Shown here: piece by piece, positions 1 through 8,634 of the stretch
Layout of the letters: every line of letters begins with the position of its first letter
How positions within the stretch are numbered: the stretch's first letter is position 1
Assembly: GCA_965276955.1 (NCBI GenBank)
Contig: CBDIBP010000007.1
Coordinates: 149,523 to 213,522 of the forward strand
From: JABDEZ01 sp965276955
Lineage (GTDB): Bacteria > Bacteroidota > Bacteroidia > Chitinophagales > Chitinophagaceae
Length of the DNA: 64,000 bases
Direction of reading: 5' to 3'
Notes under the pieces: model-generated
Database searches by the model: none
Told to the model about the DNA's origin: nothing
Seen by the model: the letters and a program-made list of their open reading frames with translations, nothing else
Program-made: the position numbers and the translations under genes

Positions 1-876
1 GAGCTGAACCCGGATAAGGAAACTGCAAGCAATGACCAGATCATGTTCCTTGTGCTGAATACGGCGGGCATCACGCTGATACCTACATCGGTAATAGCTA
101 TGCGGCAAACCATAGCGCTGGAACAGCATGTGGCCAACTTCAATGCGGCCGATATCTTCTTGCCTACGCTTATAGCCACGTTCATCGCTTTTATATCTGG
201 GATGATCATTGTGGCCATTTACCAGCGCATCAATCTTTTTCGCCTGCCGGTGTTGTTGTTCGTAGGTGGGTTCACTGCTTTTATCTTTTTGTTGTTCCGT
301 TTGTTATCGGGTTTGCCTGCAGAGCAGGTGAACAATATGATGGGCGCCATTGGCAGCGGTGTGATACTGAGTATCATCATCCTATTTATAACTGCCGGCA
401 TTGTAAAAAAACAAAAGGTGTACGACCACTTTATTGATGGCGCTAAAGAAGGTTTCCAGGTTGCGGTACGCATCATACCCTACCTTATCGCTATGCTTGC
501 AGGTATCAGCATATTCCGCACGTCAGGGTGTATGGATTTTGTGGTGAATGGTATAGGCCATATGGCCGGGGCTGTAGGCTTGCCTACCGACTTTGTGCCT
601 GCACTGCCCGTGGCCATAATGAAACCACTAAGCGGTAGCGGTGCACGCGGCATGATGGTAGATGTGATGCGACATTATGGCGTGGCCTCGTTCCAGGGGA
701 AACTGGCAGCTATTATACAAGGCTCTACGGAAACTACTTTCTATGTACTGGCGGTATACTTTGGCAGCGTGCAGATAAAGAATACACGCCACGCTGTGGT
801 ATGCGGCCTGCTTGCCGATATGATGGGCCTTATTGGGGCTATCGTAGTGGGCTATATCTTCTTTCACCACGCATAG
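1..876 (+). CDS. Nucleoside recognition (SpmA/SpmB-like) membrane protein, 5' truncated
   Basis: The reading frame is open from the first base of the window, so the N-terminus lies outside; the ATG at 43 is internal. The visible part is strongly hydrophobic with about six membrane segments. It contains the 'nucleoside recognition' (Gate) signature, including a conserved block with PLSGSGARGMM and STETTFYVLAVYFG near the C-terminus. These are typical of SpmB-like halves of the SpmA-SpmB fusion proteins common in Bacteroidota. It is predicted to lie in the inner membrane; the substrate is unknown. It converges with the LOG-family gene, with three bases between the two stops. The family call is good, the physiological role is not known. 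Confidence 0.8.
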   Translation, partial: ELNPDKETASNDQIMFLVLNTAGITLIPTSVIAMRQTIALEQHVANFNAADIFLPTLIATFIAFISGMIIVAIYQRINLFRLPVLLFVGGFTAFIFLLFRLLSGLPAEQVNNMMGAIGSGVILSIIILFITAGIVKKQKVYDHFIDGAKEGFQVAVRIIPYLIAMLAGISIFRTSGCMDFVVNGIGHMAGAVGLPTDFVPALPVAIMKPLSGSGARGMMVDVMRHYGVASFQGKLAAIIQGSTETTFYVLAVYFGSVQIKNTRHAVVCGLLADMMGLIGAIVVGYIFFHHA

Positions 877-879
877 GCA

Positions 880-1464
880 CTATGTAGTTTGGGTAGTGAG
901 CCACTCTGGTACAGAGGGTGCCTCATATTGCTCCATCATAGTCAGCAGTTCTTCCATATCATCGCTGATGAGCAGCATTTTTGCAGTACTTTCTTTCAGG
1001 AAGCCTTCTGTTACCATGTTATCGCACAGCGCAGCAAGGCTATCATAAAATCCATTGATGTTCAGCAAGCCAATAGGCTTGTGGTGCAGGCCCAGCTGCC
1101 CCCAGGTAAGCATTTCGAACAGTTCTTCCATAGTGCCCCAACCTCCGGGAAGTGTGAGTACCGCATCGCTGAGCTCGTGCATTTTCAGCTTGCGCTCGTG
1201 CATGTTGTCTACCGTTACCAAGTTGGTAAGTTCTGTATGCACTATCTCTTTTGTCTTCAGAAAGCCAGGTATCACTCCTGTGACTTGACCTCCATTATTT
1301 AACGCGCCATTTGCAAGCGCACCCATTATCCCACTTTTAGAGCCACCGTAAATGATGGAAATGTTTCTCTGGGCAAGGGTGACCCCTACCTCGCGGGCAA
1401 TGTCAGTATATATCTCGTTATATCCCTCAGAGGCACCGCAAAAAACTACTATACTTTTTATCAT
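880..1464 (-). CDS. LOG family protein (TIGR00730, Rossmann fold)
   Basis: The 194-residue protein has the LOG/YgdD fold: an N-terminal VFCGAS strand-loop, a nucleotide loop YGGSKSGIMGALA near residues 39-51, and the diagnostic PGGWGTMEELFE motif near residues 106-117. The family cleaves nucleoside 5'-monophosphates, including cytokinin ribotides in some members, into base and ribose 5-phosphate. In non-plant-associated bacteria the role is probably nucleotide salvage or turnover. Length is normal for the family and no signal peptide is seen, so it should be cytosolic. It stands alone between a convergent and a divergent gene. Confidence 0.88.
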   Translation of the reverse strand: MIKSIVVFCGASEGYNEIYTDIAREVGVTLAQRNISIIYGGSKSGIMGALANGALNNGGQVTGVIPGFLKTKEIVHTELTNLVTVDNMHERKLKMHELSDAVLTLPGGWGTMEELFEMLTWGQLGLHHKPIGLLNINGFYDSLAALCDNMVTEGFLKESTAKMLLISDDMEELLTMMEQYEAPSVPEWLTTQTT

Positions 1465-1598
1465 ATGCTATATATACTGTTAAAGATAAGATCATTGCAG
1501 GATGATGTTCTTTTAATTTTCGGTTAACATCTTAAAATTAAAAAACAGAAAGATCTGACAAATTATTTTTCTATATTTTGTTGCTCATGTCGTACATA

Positions 1599-2237
1599 AT
1601 GAAACTAACATTCCTGTTATTATTCCTGTTGCTCAACTATGAGTCCTCAGCACAGGGAGCGCCGGCTGTTCCTGCTGTGTCTAAAGGTTTTATCACTTAC
1701 AACCAGGCCAATAATTCAAAAAGACATCAGGTCAGGGAGTCTGATACGTCAAAGGAAAATAAAGAACCACGTTATTTTTATGTCACCGGTAGTACCAATG
1801 TGCTTGTGAACACGATCGGCGGATTCGCGAAGCGGTTCTCACCTTCTATAGAATTTGGACGTACCTATGGTATATTCGATATTGGTCTGGCTACCGGCAG
1901 ACTGAATATGAATGCAGGTGGCGATACTTCTCAATTTATTGAGATCAGACCTACGATCAATATTTTTTCGAAAGGCCGGTTCTCTGAAGCACTATGTTTG
2001 GGCGGCGGGTATATTTTTAGTGCACAACAGGGACTACTAACAGAGATCTGCAACAGTATCAATTTCAACGTTTCGGAAACAATAGCCATTGCAGTGGCCC
2101 AGGGCTATTATTTTATGGATGGCACAGCAAGCAATCGTACGGCCCAGTATATGGGTGTGAACCTGACCTATAATTTATTAAAGAAGAACAGCGTAAATAA
2201 AAAGCGTAAAAGAGCAGCTATTATAAACGAGAATTAG
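1599..2237 (+). CDS. Exported protein of unknown function, possible outer-membrane barrel
   Basis: I do not recognise this family. The start at ATG 1599 is preferred because it begins a clean signal peptide (MKLTFLLLFLLL, cleavage after SSAQ); earlier in-frame starts at 1578 (TTG) and 1587 only add a few residues. After a short linker, the 212-residue protein alternates polar and aromatic residues in short strands (SPSIEFGRTYGIFDIGLATGR, shown here as about residues 80-100), as in small outer-membrane beta-barrels. It ends in a basic tail (KKRKRAAIINEN), which is unusual for a barrel C-terminus. No neighbour suggests a role. Confidence 0.5.
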   Translation: MKLTFLLLFLLLNYESSAQGAPAVPAVSKGFITYNQANNSKRHQVRESDTSKENKEPRYFYVTGSTNVLVNTIGGFAKRFSPSIEFGRTYGIFDIGLATGRLNMNAGGDTSQFIEIRPTINIFSKGRFSEALCLGGGYIFSAQQGLLTEICNSINFNVSETIAIAVAQGYYFMDGTASNRTAQYMGVNLTYNLLKKNSVNKKRKRAAIINEN

Positions 2238-2354
2238 CTGCACCACAAGCTTCGCCGTGCAATGATGCGGGACAGATAAAGATCATTCGCGAGTGGTTCA
2301 AGCCAGGAGGATTTAATGAGCGGAGAGTAACCATTTCCGCATAAAGACAGCACC

Positions 2355-2377
2355 TCCTTAAAATGACGGGAACATGA
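2355..2377. repeat. Intergenic repeat, copy 1 (TCCTT...GACGGGAACATGA)
   Basis: A 23-base stretch ending GACGGGAACATGA lies six bases beyond the stop of the minus-strand transporter gene. A near copy lies at 35821-35844, five bases beyond the ispG stop. Read on the minus strand both start TCATGTTCCCGTC and can form an imperfect hairpin with the following AAGGAGG. They may be degenerate terminators or members of a dispersed intergenic family. Confidence 0.5.
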
Positions 2378-2383
2378 ACGATA

Positions 2384-3760
2384 CTATCCCGGGATCTCAA
2401 CTGCCTTTGACAACAAAGCACGCATTATGAGCCATGCTATCATGTATACAGAGCCTGAGATAACGAACATGATAAGATAAGCCGACTGAGGAAAATGTGT
2501 ATTTAAAGCACCCGCTAAAAGCTGCACAACTACGCCACCAACACCGCCAGCCAAGCCGCCAATACCTGTAACAGAGCCCACAGCGTTTTTGGGAAAACGA
2601 TCGGATACTGTAGTGAACAAGTTGGCAGACCATGCCTGATGCGCAGCAGCGCCTATACAAATAATGATAACTGCAAAAATGGGCGCATTGGAACCGAAGT
2701 GCGCCACGTTGCCAAAGTATTGTGTGAGCAGCAGGAACATAGGTAATATAGCTATCATGAACATAGCCTGCATACGCGCCTTGTTCACAGGCATACCCTT
2801 ATTGATCATAATGCGGGGCAGGTTGCCGCCAAGCGTGCTACCAAATATGGCTATACCATAAACAATGAATGTAGGCAGCATGACCTGATGCCCCGTCATG
2901 TGAAATTGCTTTTTCAGATAGTCGGGCAACCAGAACAACATGAACCACCATATACCATCGGTAAAGAACTTACCCCAGAAGAAGGCCCACGTTTGCGGGA
3001 ATTGGAACAACTTGCCCCATGATATCTTTTCTCTTACAGCCACATCTTCTGATGCTGATGCGTGAATGGCCAGATCATCTGAATTGATATAGGCCAGCTC
3101 ATCGGCACTGACCTTTCTATGTATTGCCGGCGGCGCATAGATAGCGAACCAGAAGATGAGCCAGAACAAGCCAACTATGCCACAAATGATATATGCCATT
3201 TTCCAGCCTTCTGCCCCACCCCAATGAATAAGACACCAGGGAACAAATATAGAGGCTATCATGGCACCTATATTAGAACCACTATTGAAAATACCGGTAG
3301 CTAATGCCCTTTCTTTTTTAGGGAACCACTCTGCTACTGTTTTTATAGATGCAGGGAAATTGCCAGCCTCACCAATGCCGAACAAGCTACGCACTATAGT
3401 ATGCATTACTACAGAGCTGCCGGCAAAAGCATTAACTATACTAAAGAGCGACCATACTATAAGTGATAAAGCCAGCCCCAGCTTTGTGCCTATTTTATCT
3501 ATGACCCAACCTGCTATGATAGTGACACCTGCATAGAACGCCGTGAAGAAAGAAGTAACGTAGGAATACTGACTATCCGTCCAGCCAAAGCCGCCATGGT
3601 CTATTGGTGTACAAAAGAATTCTTTCACATAGCCTATCACATTCCTATCCATGTAGTTTATGGTGGTAGAGAACAGTAATAACGTGACGATGACCCACCT
3701 ATACCTGCCTAATTTAGTTTCATTAGTAGTTATTGGCGGCATTGTTGTAGCGGTGTCCAT
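2384..3760 (-). CDS. exuT: MFS hexuronate transporter (ExuT-like, anion:cation symporter family)
   Basis: The 458-residue protein has about twelve membrane segments and the features of the ACS subfamily of MFS. These include NYMDRNVIGYV in the first segment, the DKIGTK loop after segment 2 (the MFS motif between segments 2 and 3), and GIGEAGNFPASIKTVAEWFP in segment 4, the typical hexuronate and glucarate transporter signature. It should import galacturonate and/or glucuronate across the inner membrane by proton symport. It is the last gene of the minus-strand uronate block, 26 bases after the aldolase gene, so its substrate is inferred from the family and the operon together. The symbol is by analogy and the exact uronate is not proved. 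Confidence 0.85.
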   Translation of the reverse strand: MDTATTMPPITTNETKLGRYRWVIVTLLLFSTTINYMDRNVIGYVKEFFCTPIDHGGFGWTDSQYSYVTSFFTAFYAGVTIIAGWVIDKIGTKLGLALSLIVWSLFSIVNAFAGSSVVMHTIVRSLFGIGEAGNFPASIKTVAEWFPKKERALATGIFNSGSNIGAMIASIFVPWCLIHWGGAEGWKMAYIICGIVGLFWLIFWFAIYAPPAIHRKVSADELAYINSDDLAIHASASEDVAVREKISWGKLFQFPQTWAFFWGKFFTDGIWWFMLFWLPDYLKKQFHMTGHQVMLPTFIVYGIAIFGSTLGGNLPRIMINKGMPVNKARMQAMFMIAILPMFLLLTQYFGNVAHFGSNAPIFAVIIICIGAAAHQAWSANLFTTVSDRFPKNAVGSVTGIGGLAGGVGGVVVQLLAGALNTHFPQSAYLIMFVISGSVYMIAWLIMRALLSKAVEIPG

Positions 3761-3786
3761 GGGCGGTATGTGGTGTTGTTCAGAAA

Positions 3787-4458
3787 TTATTTTTTCTCTA
3801 TAGTGTTTATGATATCCAAAGCCTGCAAGGTGAGCGCTTTTATACCATCGTAGTCCTTATTCTCCATGGCTGTTTTACTCACCAGCTTGCTGCCTAAACC
3901 AACTGCGCAGACACCAGACCTGAACCATTCTTTAATGTTCTTCTCTTCAACCTCTACGCCACCGGTAGGCATGAACAACATGCCGGGGAAGAGGTCCTTT
4001 ATAGCACTTACGAAACCAGGTCCCAGCATATTGCCGGGGAAGAGTTTCACGATCTTACAGCCCAGCTGTTCAGCAACTACTATTTCAGTTACGGTCATGC
4101 TTCCGGGTATCCAAAGTATGTTGGCTTTTGCCGCTACCTGCGCCACCTCGGGGAGGGTGGCTGGACTTATCAGGAAATCGGCGCCGGCATCAATGTACGA
4201 CTGCGCTACTTCAGCTGTTTTAATAGTGCCTATGCCCAATAGCATATCGGGCATTTCCGCATCGCGCACCTGCAGCATTGCCTTAAAATTGTTAAGGGCT
4301 GCGGCGCCCCTGTTCGTGTATTCAACAGCCTTGATACCAGCGCTGTAAAGCACCTTAAGTATATCTATGCTTACTTGTGTATCAGGATAAAAGTATAACG
4401 GTAATAACCTGGTATGCAAAAGGGTTTGCAGTACAGCGTCTTTTTTATTTTTGGTCAT
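3787..4458 (-). CDS. eda: KDPG aldolase (2-dehydro-3-deoxy-phosphogluconate aldolase)
   Basis: A 223-residue class I aldolase of the KDPG/KHG family. It splits 2-keto-3-deoxy-6-phosphogluconate into pyruvate and glyceraldehyde 3-phosphate. Visible motifs are the GIGTIKTAEVA loop near residue 77, the Schiff-base lysine region CKIVKLFPGN near residue 137, and the phosphate-binding PTGGVEVEEKN near residue 165. The start overlaps the end of the kdgK gene by 14 bases (ATG at 4458, kdgK stop at 4445), which points to translational coupling. It performs the last step of the local galacturonate pathway. Confidence 0.9.
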   Translation of the reverse strand: MTKNKKDAVLQTLLHTRLLPLYFYPDTQVSIDILKVLYSAGIKAVEYTNRGAAALNNFKAMLQVRDAEMPDMLLGIGTIKTAEVAQSYIDAGADFLISPATLPEVAQVAAKANILWIPGSMTVTEIVVAEQLGCKIVKLFPGNMLGPGFVSAIKDLFPGMLFMPTGGVEVEEKNIKEWFRSGVCAVGLGSKLVSKTAMENKDYDGIKALTLQALDIINTIEKK

Positions 4459-5467
4459 TTTGCATTATTTTTTTTACTTGTTCTACGGTCTGGTTAGTGG
4501 CATCGCCAAATTCATTCAGCTTGCCTACCGCAGCAGCCGTAGCAAAATTGATCACCTCTTCGGGAGCATAGTTGTTGTACAACCCATAGATAAGCCCGCC
4601 CATAAAGCAATCCCCGCTGCCGATCTTATCGGCTACCTTATCGATAGTATATTCCTTGCTGATGTGCAGGTGGTTGTTGGTATATAAGGTGGTGTAGTAA
4701 TTGATACCGCCATCACCATGATCGAAACGGAAAGAATGTGCTACGTGTTTGCACTTAGGGTATACCTTCATTATGGCTTCTGATGTGACCGTGGAGTGAT
4801 CGGTATACGCCCCTTTATTGTGCCGTACCTCTACGTCCTTATCCACTGGTATACCCAGCAGCGTATTTGCCGCCCATATATTGCCCATGATCACATCGCA
4901 ATACTGTGCCAGTTCTGGCATTACCTCTGTGGGCTTCTTGCCGTACTGCCACAGTTTAGCGCGGTAGTTAAGATCTATAGATATAGTAATGCCCCGTGCA
5001 CTTGCAGCTTCTAATGCTTCTTTGCATACGGCAGGTATGGTCGCATTAAGCGCCGGAGAAATAGCCGTGAAATGGAACCACGATATATCTTTCAATATCT
5101 CATCCCAATCTATCATACCGGGCTGCAATTCGTAAAAAGAAGAATAGGCTCGGTCGTATATCACACCAGCATTTTTAAGGTCGGCGCCCTGTTGTAAATA
5201 GTAGATGCCTACTCTGCTGCCACTCCTATGTATTGGGGTGGTATCTATGCCTTTCTTTGCTATGTAGTCGTTTATGTCATTGGCCAAATAATTGTCCGGC
5301 ATGGCAGTACAATACTGAACAGGCACATTCCAGCGGGAAAGGGCAGTGGCCACATTCAGCTCTGCCCCACCTATATAGGTAGGTATGGTCTGCCGTTCTA
5401 TCCATCCGCCGTTGGCAACGGGCGACATACGCAAAAGCACCTCGCCAAAACATAAAACTTTGTTCAT
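4445..5467 (-). CDS. kdgK: 2-keto-3-deoxygluconate kinase (PfkB family sugar kinase)
   Basis: A 340-residue PfkB/ribokinase-family kinase. The N-terminal CFGEVLLRMSP and the GGAELNVATALSRW substrate-binding segment are the family's first signature. The catalytic anion-hole motif appears as KIGSGDCFMGGLIYGL near residues 282-297, with Asp as the base. In this context it phosphorylates 2-keto-3-deoxy-D-gluconate to KDPG, feeding the overlapping aldolase gene. It lies 32 bases after uxaC. General PfkB kinases are hard to assign by sequence alone; the substrate is set here by the operon. Confidence 0.85.
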   Translation of the reverse strand: MNKVLCFGEVLLRMSPVANGGWIERQTIPTYIGGAELNVATALSRWNVPVQYCTAMPDNYLANDINDYIAKKGIDTTPIHRSGSRVGIYYLQQGADLKNAGVIYDRAYSSFYELQPGMIDWDEILKDISWFHFTAISPALNATIPAVCKEALEAASARGITISIDLNYRAKLWQYGKKPTEVMPELAQYCDVIMGNIWAANTLLGIPVDKDVEVRHNKGAYTDHSTVTSEAIMKVYPKCKHVAHSFRFDHGDGGINYYTTLYTNNHLHISKEYTIDKVADKIGSGDCFMGGLIYGLYNNYAPEEVINFATAAAVGKLNEFGDATNQTVEQVKKIMQNDQK

Positions 5468-5499
5468 TTAATAAATGGTCGGTATCGGTTTTTTATGCA

Positions 5500-6942
5500 T
5501 CATGGAGTTACAGGGCTTTTTAAAGCACCTTCTTCCAGAAATTGCCAGTTAAAGTAATTCTTAGCATTAATATAGCAAATATCTTTTACTACGCTGCCTA
5601 CCCAATTGATATCATTAGGCAATTCACCATTTTCTATCTCGTTACCGAATAAGTTGCATAACAACCTGCGGAAGTACTCATGACGTGGGAATGAAAGGAA
5701 GCTGCGTGAATCGGTAAGCATACCTACAAAGCGGCTCAGCAGACCCATGTTAGATAATGCATTCATTTGCTTTATCATACCGTCCTTCTGATCGAGGAAC
5801 CACCATGCGGAGCCGAATTGTATCTTGCCCGGTATAGGACCAGTATTGAAGTTACCGATCATGGTAGCCATCATTTCGTTATCTGCAGGATTCAAGTTGT
5901 AGAGGATGGTCTTGGTGAGGTTATCTCCCTGCTCCAGCCTATTCAGGAATTTAGATAGTGCTTTTGCCTGAGAGAAATCACCTATGGAATCCCAACCGGT
6001 ATCGGGGCCCAGCACTTGCAGCATGCGCGTATTATTATTGCGTAGTGCGCCCAGGTGATACTGCTGTGTCCAGCCTTTTTCCCAGTCCCAGATAGCGAAC
6101 TGGTACAGCATGGCAGACTTGAACTTACGCACATTGGCAAGCGTCACCTGCTTACCTGCACGCAGGTCTGTGAATATAGTTGCCACCTCAGCATCAGTAT
6201 AGTCATCTGCATATATTTCTTCCAGGCCGTGGTCTGATACACTGCAACCATTGTCAGCAAAATAGTCGTGACGTGTTTTCAGCGCATCCAGGTAGTCCTG
6301 GTAAGTAGTGATGTTGCGGTCTGCAACTTGTTCCAGCCTGTCTACATAGTTCTTAAATACAGTAGCAGTGTCTGCATTCATTGCAGTATCCGGACGGAAT
6401 GCGGGAAGCATTTTTAATGCTATGCCTTCCGCTGCAACTTTCTGGTGATGCTCCAGGTTATCCAGCGGATCATCTGTTGTACACACCAATTTTACATTCA
6501 TTTTCTTCAACAAGCCGCGTACAGAATAGTCCTGCCCCTGTAGTTTTGCTGAGCACTCATCATATACTTTCCGGGCAGTATCTTTATTCAGTATATCCTG
6601 TACATCAAAGTAGCGACGTAGTTCCAGGTGTGTCCAGTGGTACAGTGGATTGCGCAAGGTGTATGGCACTGTCGTGGCCCACTGTTCAAATTTTTCAAAG
6701 TCGCCCTTATTACCAGTGATGTAGCTTTCGTCCACACCGTTGGTGCGCATAGCGCGCCACTTGTAGTGGTCACCATTGAGCCACACACGTGTTATGTTCT
6801 CAAATTGGGTATCCTCAGCTATCTGCTGTGGTGGCAGGTGGCAATGGTAGTCAATTATGGGCATGCTCTTTGCGAACTCATGGTAGAGCTGCTGGGCTGT
6901 TTTTGTTTCTAAAAGAAAATGTTCATCAATGAATTGTTTCAT
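5500..6942 (-). CDS. uxaC: Uronate isomerase
   Basis: The enzyme interconverts D-galacturonate and D-tagaturonate, and D-glucuronate and D-fructuronate, the entry step of the isomerase pathway. I choose the ATG at 6942 (MKQFIDEHFLL), giving 480 residues, the usual size; a further upstream in-frame extension to 7035 has no family-like sequence and overlaps uxaA. Amidohydrolase-fold features include the metal-binding PIIDYHCHLPP near residue 30, LKLVCTTDDPLD-like strand near 170, and LTDSRSFLSFPRHEYFRR near 405. It follows uxaA by 34 bases. Confidence 0.93.
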   Translation of the reverse strand: MKQFIDEHFLLETKTAQQLYHEFAKSMPIIDYHCHLPPQQIAEDTQFENITRVWLNGDHYKWRAMRTNGVDESYITGNKGDFEKFEQWATTVPYTLRNPLYHWTHLELRRYFDVQDILNKDTARKVYDECSAKLQGQDYSVRGLLKKMNVKLVCTTDDPLDNLEHHQKVAAEGIALKMLPAFRPDTAMNADTATVFKNYVDRLEQVADRNITTYQDYLDALKTRHDYFADNGCSVSDHGLEEIYADDYTDAEVATIFTDLRAGKQVTLANVRKFKSAMLYQFAIWDWEKGWTQQYHLGALRNNNTRMLQVLGPDTGWDSIGDFSQAKALSKFLNRLEQGDNLTKTILYNLNPADNEMMATMIGNFNTGPIPGKIQFGSAWWFLDQKDGMIKQMNALSNMGLLSRFVGMLTDSRSFLSFPRHEYFRRLLCNLFGNEIENGELPNDINWVGSVVKDICYINAKNYFNWQFLEEGALKSPVTP

Positions 6943-6976
6943 AACGTACAGATAAAATGTTATAAAAATATTTGGT

Positions 6977-8632
6977 TTATAGTGATACCCCACGCTTCCA
7001 TGGGATAAAATCGTCTTGAGTATGGCGTACCGCACTTACTATTTCTTCGCCGCTGGCCACCTTTATAATATATTCTAATACCCTTACTCCTACTTCTTCA
7101 ATGGTCTCGTCACCATCTATTATGGTACCGGTGTTGATATCGATAATGTCGCGCATTTTGTCGTACAACGGTGTATTGCTCGATAGTTTCACTACCGGCG
7201 CAATGGGGTTGCCCGTAGGTGTGCCCAGGCCGGTGGTGAACAATACAATGGTGGCACCTGCACCAACTTCTGCAGTAGTAGATTCCACGTCGTTACCCGG
7301 TGTGCACAACAGGTTCAGGCCTGGTTTGGTTACTTTTTCAGGATAGTCCAATACATCGGCCACGGGAGATGTACCGCCCTTCTTGGCTGCGCCCGCAGAT
7401 TTTATAGCATCGGTTATCAAACCGTCTTTTATATTGCCTGGTGATGGGTTCATGTAGAAACCACTGCCCACCGCCTCAGCGCGTTCGTTGTATACCTTCA
7501 TCAGGTGAACGAATTTTTCTGCTTTTCCCTGCTCGTTGCAGCGGTCGCTTAGCTCTTGTTCTACACCACACAGTTCCGGAAATTCAGAGAGGATCACGCT
7601 GCCACCCAAACCTGTCAACAGGTCTGATGTATAGCCGATAGCCGGGTTTGCAGAGATACCTGAGAAACCATCAGAACCGCCGCACTCCAGTCCTATGCAT
7701 AGTTTGCTGAGTGGAGCAGGTTTACGCTCGTTGTCGTTTGCTATGATAAGACCTGCGAACGTATCGCGGATGGCCATGGCCAGCATATCTGTTTCCAGTC
7801 CTATCTTCTGCTGCTCCAGTATATAAAGTGGCTTGCTGAAGTTAGGAATACGTTTTTCTATTTCTTCAGTAAGTATAGATACCTGTGCGTTCTGGCACCC
7901 CAGGCTCAACACTGTAGCACCAGCACAGTTAGGGTGAGTGATATACCCCGCCAGCAAACCGCAAAGTGTCTGCGCATCCTGGCGTATGCCGCCGCAACCA
8001 CCCTGGTGATTGAGAAACTTGATACCATCAATATTTTTGAACAACTTGTTACGTACCGCTTCTTTTTTGTCGAAGTTGAAACTGGTCTCTAATATATCAG
8101 CAGCGCTTTGTCCATCTTTATATAACTGTACTAATTTCTTAGCGAAGTCATTATAATATTTAGGGCGACCGTAGCCTAGCTCATCAAGCAGGGAATCCCG
8201 GAGTACATCCACATTCCTGTTCTCACAAAACACCATAGGGATGATGAGCCAATAGTTGGCAGTACCTACACTGCCATCGGGCCTGTGGTAGCCATTAAAT
8301 GTTCTGTCTTTCCAGTTGCTTACATCAGGTTGGTGCCACTCTGTTTTGCGACCGCCAAATACCACGCTGTCGTCCGATGCGTGCCTGATGTTCTCGGTAG
8401 ATATGCGTACGCCAACTGGCAGGTCTTGTTTTGCTTTACCTACCAGTACACCATACATTATCACATCGTTCTCAGTAGCGATCGGCAGGCAGGTAAATTT
8501 ATGCTTGGCAGGTATATCTTCCTGCAATAGATAACTATTACCGTCGAGTACTATTTCTTCTCCTTTCTTCAGGTCAGTAAGGGCAACTATTACATTATCC
8601 TTAGGGTGTACCTTCAATACGTTTCTTTTCAT
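6977..8632 (-). CDS. uxaA: Altronate dehydratase (fused UxaA)
   Basis: The 551-residue protein dehydrates D-altronate to 2-keto-3-deoxy-D-gluconate. It has an N-terminal SAF-type domain (about residues 1-95) joined to the large UxaA catalytic domain. That domain shows HQGGCGGIRQDAQTLCGLL near residues 209-227, GCQNAQVS, IGLECGGSDGFSGISANP near residues 312-329, and TTGLGTPTGNPIAPV near residues 467-481. The cysteine-rich motifs fit metal or Fe-S dependence known for this family. Its ATG is two bases after the uxaB stop, so the two are almost certainly co-translated. Confidence 0.93.
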   Translation of the reverse strand: MKRNVLKVHPKDNVIVALTDLKKGEEIVLDGNSYLLQEDIPAKHKFTCLPIATENDVIMYGVLVGKAKQDLPVGVRISTENIRHASDDSVVFGGRKTEWHQPDVSNWKDRTFNGYHRPDGSVGTANYWLIIPMVFCENRNVDVLRDSLLDELGYGRPKYYNDFAKKLVQLYKDGQSAADILETSFNFDKKEAVRNKLFKNIDGIKFLNHQGGCGGIRQDAQTLCGLLAGYITHPNCAGATVLSLGCQNAQVSILTEEIEKRIPNFSKPLYILEQQKIGLETDMLAMAIRDTFAGLIIANDNERKPAPLSKLCIGLECGGSDGFSGISANPAIGYTSDLLTGLGGSVILSEFPELCGVEQELSDRCNEQGKAEKFVHLMKVYNERAEAVGSGFYMNPSPGNIKDGLITDAIKSAGAAKKGGTSPVADVLDYPEKVTKPGLNLLCTPGNDVESTTAEVGAGATIVLFTTGLGTPTGNPIAPVVKLSSNTPLYDKMRDIIDINTGTIIDGDETIEEVGVRVLEYIIKVASGEEIVSAVRHTQDDFIPWKRGVSL

Positions 8633-8634
8633 AC

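Noticed and set aside
5500..7035. The longer start of uxaC at 7035
   Set aside because: The added 31 residues overlap uxaA and do not resemble UxaC N-termini, while ATG 6942 begins the family-typical sequence.
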